This document shows positions 1 through 5,680 of a stretch of 5,803 nt of DNA, in pieces (the stretch's first letter is position 1; every line of letters begins with the position of its first letter). The notes beneath the pieces are model-generated. The model did not search any database. It saw nothing but the letters and a program-made list of their open reading frames with translations, and was not told the DNA's origin. A program made the translations under genes and the position numbers. This stretch comes from Betaproteobacteria bacterium (GTDB lineage: Bacteria > Pseudomonadota > Gammaproteobacteria > Burkholderiales > SG8-39): contig VBDM01000087.1 in NCBI GenBank assembly GCA_005881355.1, positions 1-5,803 on the forward strand. The letters are read 5' to 3'.

Positions 1-51
1 CGTCGCAGCGAACCGCCGAAGAATAATCTCTGTTCTGCGCCGAACTCCGTT

Positions 52-804
52 TTGATCGTCGTCGCCTGCGCCTTGCTGCTGTCGCCCGGCGCCCGAGCGG
101 CGGTCACGTACTATTTCGACTGGTACTGCTCGGGCTGCGCGAAGCTCGGCAAGGGCAGCAACGGAAGGGAGGGGCCTTTCGGGTCGGGCCCGGCCTGCGA
201 GGGGGCGCGCGCCTCGCTGGGCGGGAGCCTGGCGGCGCGCGGCTGCGGGTCGCGCTGTTTCAATCCGCAGCCTTGCGTTTCCTCAGGCCAGGATGTGATT
301 CCCTCTCCGCCCGCGGTTTCGGCGCCGGGAAAAGTCGCGCCGGCCCGCGCGCGGGTGGCGCCGCTCTTCGATCCGCTCGCCGAGCGCGTGCGCCGGGCCG
401 ACGAGGTCAAGCCGCGCAAGGAAGGCGTGCCGCGCGCGCGGGACGTGGCGGGAAAGTGGCGCAACAGCTTCAGCCGGTACGAGGCGCGCTCCTCCAAAGA
501 CGCGATCGAGATCGTGCTGGTCGAGACCTGCCGCACTGCCGATTGCATCCGCCGGGACTACCCGAACCGGCCGGTGTTCCACGGCAGGCTCGAAGGACGC
601 CGGCTCGTCGGCGTGGTGCCGATCGGCACCGCGCTCGAGTCGGAGCAGAACGGCAGGCACTGCGCGACGCCGACCGGCGAATTCCCGGTCGAAGGCAGGG
701 TGTCCGACGACGGGAACACGATCACCTGGAAGTACGCGCAGCTTCCGGTGGGAGAGGGCTGCGCGCCGGCAGGAGTGTCGCTCGGCACCTGGCGGCGCGG
801 CTGA
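52..804 (+). CDS. Exported cysteine-rich two-domain protein of unknown function
   Basis: I do not recognise a named family. From a TTG start the 250-residue product opens with a hydrophobic segment (residues 2-11) and a plausible signal-peptidase site after ARA (16), so it is likely periplasmic or secreted. The mature part has an N-terminal block (about 18-76) with six cysteines (26, 29, 49, 65, 69, 75), including a CSGC pair and a GPF motif. A Pro/Ala/Arg-rich linker (about 82-130) follows, then a C-terminal block (about 132-250) with four cysteines (160, 165, 204, 237) and beta-type sequence ending in a TITWKY...GTWRR pattern. Ten mature cysteines suggest disulfides. The start is uncertain: no ribosome-binding site precedes base 52, the signal lacks a basic n-region, and the frame stays open to base 1 with arginines and a lysine just upstream, so the gene may begin outside the window. 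Confidence 0.68.
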   Translation: MIVVACALLLSPGARAAVTYYFDWYCSGCAKLGKGSNGREGPFGSGPACEGARASLGGSLAARGCGSRCFNPQPCVSSGQDVIPSPPAVSAPGKVAPARARVAPLFDPLAERVRRADEVKPRKEGVPRARDVAGKWRNSFSRYEARSSKDAIEIVLVETCRTADCIRRDYPNRPVFHGRLEGRRLVGVVPIGTALESEQNGRHCATPTGEFPVEGRVSDDGNTITWKYAQLPVGEGCAPAGVSLGTWRRG

Positions 805-839
805 AGCGCTTTTGTGCGTGACAACGTAGCTCGATACTT

Positions 840-844
840 GGAGA
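840..844 (+). promoter_or_regulatory. Ribosome-binding site of the DUF2442 gene
   Basis: GGAGA lies six bases before the ATG at 851. It is the only clear Shine-Dalgarno sequence in the left-hand gene group and supports that start. Confidence 0.6.
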
Positions 845-850
845 AATGGA

Positions 851-1135
851 ATGAGCACCTTGGAAAGACCAAATGAACCGCTAGCCGTCGGGCTCGAGGT
901 CACTGAGGACGAATTGATCGTCTCGCTGGCCGACGGACGCAAGCTCTCGGTTCCCATCGCCTGGTACCCACGCCTCGCAAACGCGACTCCGAAGCAACGA
1001 CGAAACTGGGAGATCATCGGCCCCGGTGTGGGTTTTCATTGGCCCGATGTGGATGAAGACCTCAGTGTCGAAGGAATGCTTCGCGGAGCTCCAGCACCGG
1101 GCGTTCGTCCCCAGGTTCCTCAAGGGGCGGTCTAG
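851..1135 (+). CDS. DUF2442 domain-containing protein
   Basis: This 94-residue protein carries the DUF2442 pattern nearly end to end: a beta-rich start (VTEDELIVSLADGRKLSVPI, residues 17-36), WYPRL (38-42), a basic ATPKQRRNW helix (45-53), then GVGFHWPDVDEDLSVEGML (59-77). Length is normal for the family. The molecular function of DUF2442 is not established; genes of this family often sit beside small DUF4160 genes and have been listed as toxin-antitoxin-like pairs, but no DUF4160 partner is visible on either side. A good Shine-Dalgarno sequence supports the ATG. It is co-directional with the antitoxin-like gene that starts 22 bases after its stop, so the two may share a transcript. Its base composition is lower in GC than the flanks (32 of 60 bases at 841-900), in keeping with acquired DNA. 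Family call is firm; role unknown. Confidence 0.85.
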   Translation: MSTLERPNEPLAVGLEVTEDELIVSLADGRKLSVPIAWYPRLANATPKQRRNWEIIGPGVGFHWPDVDEDLSVEGMLRGAPAPGVRPQVPQGAV

Positions 1136-1157
1136 TCCTGTTGCGGTGTCGTCCGGC

Positions 1158-1379
1158 ATGCAAGTCGTTTCAGGCATCGTAATTGACGGAAAAGTCGTCG
1201 TTGAAGGCCTCTCTCTGCCAGAGGGAACGGCCGTTACTGTCCTCGCTCGAGGCGACGAAGCGGTTGTGAAGCTCTCGCCCGAAGAAGAGGCAGATCTTCT
1301 TGCTGCCTTGGACGAGGCCGACCGGGAGGAAGGCGTTCCGGCTGCGGAGTTTTTTGCGCGGCTTCGCCGTCTTGGCTGA
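1158..1379 (+). CDS. Antitoxin-like protein, partner of a lost RelE/ParE-type toxin
   Basis: The 73-residue product begins with a beta-rich half (VVSGIVIDGKVVVEG, then LPEGTAVTVLARG) followed by an acidic helical half (LSPEEEADLLAALDEADREE) and a basic amphipathic end (PAAEFFARLRRLG). This layout is typical of small type II antitoxins found directly upstream of RelE/ParE toxins, in which the C-terminal part wraps the toxin. The context agrees: a toxin N-terminus begins three bases after its stop codon. The ATG at 1158 is preferred because the fold pattern starts there; a GTG at 1146 is the alternative, and neither has a good Shine-Dalgarno sequence, so coupling to the upstream DUF2442 gene is possible. 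The frame is intact although the toxin is not, leaving this an orphan antitoxin. The specific family cannot be fixed by eye. Confidence 0.72.
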   Translation: MQVVSGIVIDGKVVVEGLSLPEGTAVTVLARGDEAVVKLSPEEEADLLAALDEADREEGVPAAEFFARLRRLG

Positions 1380-1381
1380 GC

Positions 1382-1447
1382 TTGACGCTTAGCGCCCGTA
1401 TCAAGCCTCGCGCTCAGCGCGAGATCGAACGAGCGGCAGAGTGGTGG
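1382..1447 (+). pseudogene. Truncated RelE/ParE-type toxin, N-terminal fragment
   Basis: A TTG codon two bases after the antitoxin stop begins the frame TLSARIKPRAQREIERAAEWW, which matches the first beta-strand and first helix of RelE/ParE-superfamily toxins (RIKPRA, then IERAAEWW). Resemblance stops after the WW at 1442-1447. The frame stays open to 1570, but the rest (SSSAARKYSTN onward) is simply the reverse complement of the 3' end of the hydrolase on the other strand. Full-length toxins of this kind have about 90-100 residues, so roughly three quarters of the gene, including the catalytic or gyrase-binding region, is gone. It is a dead remnant left by a deletion or rearrangement with a junction near 1448-1453. 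Confidence 0.7.
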
Positions 1448-2274
1448 TCATCGAGCGCCGCGCGCAAATACTCGACCAATCTGTCGCGCTGGGCGGTCTC
1501 CCGCATCGCCTGGATGTGTCCGGCGCCGGGCACGATCCACAATTGCTTCGGTTCCAGCGCGGCATCGTAGAGCTCCCGCCCGTGATGGACCGGCACGGTC
1601 GCGTCCCGGTCTCCGTGGAGGATCAGCAAGGGGATCGGGCTGATCGTCTTTATCACGGGCAGCGGGCTGAAACGGTCGTCCACGGTGAGCAAGGGGATCC
1701 ACTGGAACGGCCAGGTGAACCAGTGGTCGGCGAATTTTTCCCGGGCGATCTCGACGTAGCCTGAGAACGTGCTCTCTATGACGAGGGCGCGGATGCGATC
1801 GCGAAACGGCGAGCGCGCGACGTTGTACACCGCGAGCGCGCCGCCCAGGCTCTGGCCGTAGACCGCGATGCGGTCCTTGTCCACGTCGCCGCGCGCGAGC
1901 AGCGTTCTCATCGCGGCGTCGATGTCTTTCTGCGCGCCCTCCAGGTCCGGCTGTCCCTCGGATGCGCCGTAGCCGCGGTAGTCGAAGACGAACACGTTGA
2001 ACCCGCGCGCGGGCATCCAGGCCACGCCGGCGAAGTGAGTGCTGATGTTCTCGGCGTTGCCGTGCAGGTGCAGGATCGTGCCGAGCGGGCTGCCTTTCGC
2101 GGGCAGGAACCAGCCGTACAGCTCGAGCCCGTCCTCGGTTCGAAAGCGCGTTTCCCGGTAAGCGAGCCCCAGCTGGTCGGGCGTGTGCACCAGGACGCGG
2201 TGCGGCTGGAAGAAAAGGGACGTGCATCCGGCCGGGAGCACCGCCAGGAGAATCACCGCGAGGCGGATCCTCAT
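1414..2274 (-). CDS. Alpha/beta-hydrolase lipoprotein (BEM46/ABHD13-like)
   Basis: This 286-residue protein is an alpha/beta hydrolase anchored as a lipoprotein. Residues 1-16 form a signal peptide with basic R2 and R4 and the lipobox LPAGC, so C17 would be acylated; T18 at position +2 lacks the inner-membrane retention Asp, favouring the outer membrane. The catalytic set is complete: oxyanion-hole HGNAEN (71-76), GYGASEG (101-107), nucleophile S142 in GQSLGG, D224 in HGDRDATVP, and H253 in GAGH. The substrate is unknown; esterase or acyl-hydrolase activity is the family expectation. The frame is open far upstream, but that extension is a shadow of the DUF4105 gene; the ATG at 2274 gives the signal peptide and lies two bases after the DUF4105 stop (TGAACATG), implying translational coupling without its own ribosome-binding site. 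Its last ~12 residues (DDHHSAARSISR) are antisense to the toxin remnant and are not expected family sequence. Confidence 0.9.
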   Translation of the reverse strand: MRIRLAVILLAVLPAGCTSLFFQPHRVLVHTPDQLGLAYRETRFRTEDGLELYGWFLPAKGSPLGTILHLHGNAENISTHFAGVAWMPARGFNVFVFDYRGYGASEGQPDLEGAQKDIDAAMRTLLARGDVDKDRIAVYGQSLGGALAVYNVARSPFRDRIRALVIESTFSGYVEIAREKFADHWFTWPFQWIPLLTVDDRFSPLPVIKTISPIPLLILHGDRDATVPVHHGRELYDAALEPKQLWIVPGAGHIQAMRETAQRDRLVEYLRAALDDHHSAARSISR

Positions 2275-2276
2275 GT

Positions 2277-4179
2277 TCAGAAGTAATGGTGCAGCGAAAT
2301 CAGCGCGGCGTTCCAGGACTGCTTTTCCTGGCGCTCGCGCGACAGGTCGAGGCGCAGCGCCCAGTCGGTCGCCAGCGTGTATCGCTGCCGCAGGCCCGCG
2401 GCCCACGCGGTATCGGCGTCCCCCGAGAAGAAGCGCTGCGTGCGGGCGTAAACCTCGGCCCGCCAGCGCGGGCTGAGATCGGTCAGCGCGCCGAAGCTGG
2501 GGCCGGCGCCCAGCGCGAAGCCCTTCTCCAGGTGCTTGTTGATTTCGGCCGTGGATTCGAGAAACGCGTAGATCGTCGTGTTTCCCTTGAGGGAGTCGGG
2601 CACGGTCCAGGCGAGACCGGGGCCGCCGTGCACCCCGAACACGAGCGGCTCGTCGCCGCCGGCGAGACGGTGCCGCGCCCAGCCGGCGTCGATTTTCCAC
2701 GACAACGATCGGAAGAACTCGTTTCGCGGCGAGATCGAGACGATGTTCACGAGCCTCAGGTCCTCGAGCCTCGGTCCGATGCCCGTTCCGTAGTCGCGCA
2801 CCGCAAGGTCGAAGAACTCGGTCTGCGCCGCGCGGGCGTAGCCCCCGTCCGGGTCCATCAGGTCGTGATACGAAGGGCGGGCGCGCAACTCGATGAAGCT
2901 CGCGCGATCGCGGCGGCCCGCGCCGAGCGCGATGCGCGACGTTCCGTGGCCCTGGTCCGGGCGCACCTCGGGCACGGGAACCGGGGGATCGTCAGTCCCC
3001 GCCCCGAGGCGGCTGCGCTCGAGGAGCAGATCGCGCGCCAATACGGCCGGCTCGTCGACGGGTCTGCGGCCGGTGGTGCGCAGGTAATTCAGGTAATCGT
3101 GGCTCACCTCCAGGACCCGAGCGCGCGCGGTTTCGGGCAGCGCGGCGTATGCCGGATCCCGGGTCGAGATGCGTCCGCGGCCCATCTCGCCGGCGAGCGC
3201 GCGTTCCTCCGGGTTCATCAGCCCCAGCCGGTGGCGGATGACCGTCGCGTTCGAAGGGCGGTACACCACGCGCTTCAGCAATCCCTGCTGCCTGACCACC
3301 TCGCGCACCGTATCGGAGGGTATCGCCCACCAGCGGAAGGCGCGGGTGAGATCGAGATCGGGCCGCGCGGCTTCCAGCAGCTCGAGCAGGTAGTACGAGC
3401 AGTTCTCGTCGAAGAAGTAGTAATCGAAATAAATCGGCCCGAGTTCCCACGCGTGCATCAGCAGCCGGTCGATCTCCTCGGGCGTGAGATTCAGCTCGTA
3501 TTCCCAGATGTCGCGGTTCTCCAGATCGTTGTACTCCCTGACCTTCAGGTAATACGGCAAGATCGAGAACATCCCGGGATAGACGCCGAGCAGGCCGTTG
3601 ATCGCAAACGCGAGGCCGTTGGTTTCGTCGGTGTTGGCGGCGTAATTGATTGAATAGGCGAGCAACCGGGTCTTCTCGTCCTGGTCCCTGGCGTCGATAC
3701 GCAGCAGCGTGTGACCGTACATCGATGGCGGATTGTTGAGATACGCCGTCGGAAAGACGAGTGTCACGCCCTGCGGATTGAGTGCCGCACGCCACTCGTT
3801 GAAGCGCTTGCACGGCCGCTTCGCCATGCGCGCCGAGTCGAAGGCCAACTGAGATGAAGGCGCACTGGGGGTTCTGCGTCTCCTGGGTTTCCCGGACGTC
3901 GGAGAAGAAGCTCGCGAGCGTCGCCTCGAGCTCCCCCTGCGGATTGGTTTTCCCGTCCGGCGCCAGAAAGAAACGGCGCGCGTCGGCGAGGCTGTGCACG
4001 CCGGGGCCCGCCAGATCGGCGGTGTAGTGCATCAGGCGATGCCATTCGCGGCGCTCGGAGAGGCGCAGCTCCCGGGACCGCGCGATCAGCTCGTCGAGAT
4101 AGGCGGCGGAGGCGGCGCCGGGCGCAAGCGAGCAGAGCAGGCACAGGAAACTGCACCAGCGGCGCGGCGGGGAGGGCAT
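2277..4179 (-). pseudogene. DUF4105/Lnb-type outer-membrane protein, interrupted by a frameshift
   Basis: Two frames together make one DUF4105 (Lnb N-terminal periplasmic domain) protein. Frame one (4179 to 3856, 108 codons) gives a signal peptide (RR at 6-7, hydrophobic core, ASA cut after 25), a helical region and the conserved NPQCAF. Frame two (3848 to 2277, 523 codons) resumes at LAFDSARM and holds AYLNNPPSMYGHTLLRID (35-52, His at 46) and DENCSYYLLELLEA (147-160, Cys at 150), then from about residue 300 a beta-rich stretch ending in LHHYF, the terminal aromatic typical of outer-membrane barrels. Lnb of Bacteroides is reported as a lipoprotein N-acyltransferase; whether barrel-bearing proteobacterial members do this is unknown. 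Seven bases (3849-3855) separate the halves, and several conserved residues seem absent there. The downstream fragment has a TTG (3848) but no signal peptide, so it could not be exported alone. An assembly error is the main alternative to a real pseudogene. Confidence 0.8.
3849..3855 (-). other. Frameshift or small deletion site in the DUF4105 gene
   Basis: On the minus strand the seven bases ATCTCAG lie between the Phe codon that ends NPQCAF in one frame and the Leu/TTG codon that opens LAFDSARM in the other. A gain of two bases or loss of one would restore the frame. From memory of the family, about 8-12 more residues (a PAR...WL segment) normally lie here, so a deletion of length not divisible by three is more likely than a single-base slip. 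Confidence 0.65.
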
Positions 4180-4191
4180 CGGGCCGCCGGG

Positions 4192-4224
4192 AAAAAAAAC
4201 ACCCAGTGGACTTCCACTGGGTGT
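4192..4224 (-). terminator. Intrinsic terminator after the DUF3015 gene
   Basis: Read on the minus strand, a perfect 12-base inverted repeat (ACACCCAGTGGA, two-base AG centre, TCCACTGGGTGT) is followed at once by eight T residues. The innermost pairs would open to give a loop of four bases or more on a stem of about 11. It begins 29 bases past the DUF3015 stop codon and ends only 12 bases before the DUF4105 start, so it separates two same-strand genes and should limit expression of the second. Confidence 0.9.
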
Positions 4225-4253
4225 CCCCTTGCGGAGTATGAGCTAGAGGTGCT

Positions 4254-4742
4254 TCAGATCGAAGCGGCGTACTGCGCGAGCTCGCTCTGCGAGCCCAGGA
4301 CCTGCTTCAGCGCCACCACGATCTGCCCGGTGGCCGCGTTGTCGGACGGGAAGATCCGGGAGAGGTTTTCCTGGACGACGCGATTGAACGCCGCGCGGTG
4401 CTCGTCCCGGACGCCGATCAGGTGAGCGAGCGAATCCAGCGTCTCGCCGTTGCCGATGGACATGTCGCGGGCCAGGCGTTCCTTGTTGCCGTCGATGAAC
4501 ATGGCGGTCTTCCAGGTCGACCTCACCGCCCCGTCCTGCGTGCAGCCGGAGGTGCCGGTGGTGATGCCGAAGGTCTGGTTGCCCGAGGTGCCGTTGGTGG
4601 TCACGGCGAGAACTTGAGGCAGGACGCCGCTCTGGCCGTCAAACAGCTTGGCTCCCCAGCCGCAGCCCCCTATGTTCGTATTCTGGGCGAATGCAAACGC
4701 AGGAACCGCGGATAGAACAACAGCAATGAGAATTTTTTTCAT
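4254..4742 (-). CDS. DUF3015 family periplasmic protein
   Basis: This 162-residue protein has a textbook signal peptide (KK at 2-3, hydrophobic 4-12, AFA cut after about residue 19) and the DUF3015 signature: GCGWGAKLFDGQSGVLPQ (26-43), then VLAVTTNGTSGNQTFGITTG (44-63) and TSGC (64-67). Two mature cysteines (27 and 67) could form a disulfide. The C-terminal half is helical (LDSLAHLIGV, AAFNRVVQENLSRIF, ALKQVLGSQSELAQYA). Family function is not established; members are small exported proteins of proteobacteria. The ATG at 4742 is supported by GAGG five bases upstream (4748-4751) and by the signal peptide. A near-consensus promoter lies upstream and an intrinsic terminator just downstream, so it can be made as a single-gene transcript. 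The DUF4105 gene follows on the same strand, suggesting a related envelope role, though this is inference. Confidence 0.92.
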   Translation of the reverse strand: MKKILIAVVLSAVPAFAFAQNTNIGGCGWGAKLFDGQSGVLPQVLAVTTNGTSGNQTFGITTGTSGCTQDGAVRSTWKTAMFIDGNKERLARDMSIGNGETLDSLAHLIGVRDEHRAAFNRVVQENLSRIFPSDNAATGQIVVALKQVLGSQSELAQYAASI

Positions 4743-4806
4743 TTAGACCTCGCAAGAATTGAGGAAGAAACGTTAGCTTTGGGGGAGATCCCCTGCAGCT
4801 GATTTG

Positions 4807-4835
4807 CTTATACGGGCGTCATAAGGGCTTGTCAA
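4807..4835 (-). promoter_or_regulatory. Sigma70-type promoter of the DUF3015 gene
   Basis: On the minus strand a perfect -35 box TTGACA (4835-4830) is followed, after exactly 17 bases, by the -10 box TATAAG (4812-4807), five of six matching consensus. Transcription would begin near 4800, giving a leader of about 58 bases before the ATG at 4742. The leader includes a small GGGG-ATCT-CCCC hairpin near 4782-4793, too short to call a regulatory element. Confidence 0.8.
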
Positions 4836-4882
4836 CACCCCCGTGTGGCGGCGCGCGGGTATGGATGTCGGTACTCCCTCTA

Positions 4883-4897
4883 TAGGGTGAAACCCTA
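4883..4897. repeat. Short inverted repeat between the phosphoesterase and DUF3015 genes
   Basis: TAGGGT and ACCCTA are separated by three bases (GAA on the + strand). The repeat lies 17 bases past the phosphoesterase stop codon and about 48 bases upstream of the DUF3015 -35 box. No T-run follows on the minus strand, so it is a poor terminator; it could be a weak transcript-end hairpin, a protein-binding site, or chance. Confidence 0.35.
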
Positions 4898-4914
4898 CAA
4901 CAACGCGGGGCCCG

Positions 4915-5649
4915 TCACAGCTCGACGGTCAGGTCCGGGCGGAACCCGGTCGGCTCGCCGGGATAGCCGCGCGGGTTGCAGATCACGCGCGTGCCGCGCA
5001 CGCTGTAGTCGAAGAAGGTGTGGGTGTGTCCGTGGATCCACAGGGGGGCACGGCCCATCATTCCCGTGAGGTCGAGGACGAAACCGGGGTTGGCCGGGTG
5101 GCCGGCATAGGCCGGGGCGATCGACAGCGGGTGCGGCGCGAAGTGGGTGACGACCACGGTCTTCCCGGCAAACGGCTCGGCGAGCTTCGCTTCGAGCCAG
5201 GCGCGGTGCCGGGTGCAAAGCGCGATCGCGTCTTCGGGCGAGAAAAGCCGTGCGCCGCGGCGGATCAACTGGTAGTCCGGGTTGAGCTTCCGCGCCGCCT
5301 CGACGACCGCGGGACGCTCGGCCTGCGGCGCAAGCGAGTAGTCGGTCCACAGCGTGCACCCGAGAAAGCGCGTGCCGTCGAAGGCGGTCTCGCCGCAGTC
5401 CAGAAGCTCGACCGCGCCGTTCCGCGCCGCCGCCCGCATGGCCTGCTGCACCGAGTCGAACTCGCCCTCGTAATACTCGTGGTTGCCGGCCAGGTAGATC
5501 ACGGGGGAGCGGAAAGTCCGCTTCGCCCATTCGATTCCCGCCGCTCCGTTGTCGATGTCGCCCGCGAGAACGACGAGGTCGGCGCAGGTATCCGGCGGCG
5601 CGAACGGCTCGTGCTCGAGATGCACGTCGGAGTAGATCTGTATGCGCAA
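4915..5649 (-). CDS. Calcineurin-like metallophosphoesterase
   Basis: The 244-residue product carries the full two-metal phosphoesterase set in order: SDVHLE (D8, H10), AGDID (D31), GNHEYY (N56, H57), THFAPH (H169) and HGHTH (H206, H208). It has no signal peptide and is probably cytoplasmic. Such proteins cleave phosphomonoesters or diesters using Mn or Fe type metals; the substrate of this one cannot be told from sequence. The start is TTG at 5649, chosen because the first beta-strand (MRIQIYSDVH) needs all residues from there, no ATG or GTG fits, and a GGGAG ribosome-binding site lies eight bases upstream. It starts 31 bases after the argG stop on the same strand, so co-transcription is likely, but nothing links it to arginine synthesis. 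No convincing terminator follows the stop. Confidence 0.92.
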   Translation of the reverse strand: MRIQIYSDVHLEHEPFAPPDTCADLVVLAGDIDNGAAGIEWAKRTFRSPVIYLAGNHEYYEGEFDSVQQAMRAAARNGAVELLDCGETAFDGTRFLGCTLWTDYSLAPQAERPAVVEAARKLNPDYQLIRRGARLFSPEDAIALCTRHRAWLEAKLAEPFAGKTVVVTHFAPHPLSIAPAYAGHPANPGFVLDLTGMMGRAPLWIHGHTHTFFDYSVRGTRVICNPRGYPGEPTGFRPDLTVEL

Positions 5650-5680
5650 CGGTGCGGCTCCCGATGAAACGCGGGATTCG

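Noticed and set aside
812..838. Possible promoter TTGTGC / GATACT before the DUF2442 gene
   Set aside because: The spacer is only 15 bases, both boxes are poor, and a start near 845 would fall inside or after the ribosome-binding site.
283..1017. Minus-strand open frame of 244 codons across the exported protein and the DUF2442 gene
   Set aside because: It spans two well-supported + strand genes and has no recognisable domain; it is a shadow frame.
2275..2700. N-terminal extension of the hydrolase by 142 codons
   Set aside because: The extension is Arg/Ala-rich out-of-frame DUF4105 sequence; the ATG at 2274 gives a proper lipoprotein signal and fits the family start.
2286..3653. Long open frame of 455 codons on the + strand
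   Set aside because: It lies fully antisense to the DUF4105 coding region, is rich in Arg/Ala/Gly/Val low-complexity sequence typical of high-GC shadow frames, and shows no family motif.
3849..3871. Programmed ribosomal frameshifting, or a slip at the five-C run, in the DUF4105 gene
   Set aside because: There is no slippery heptamer at the break. The C run at 3867-3871 lies upstream of NPQCAF, which is still in the first frame, so a slip there cannot explain the break; family residues also seem to be missing.
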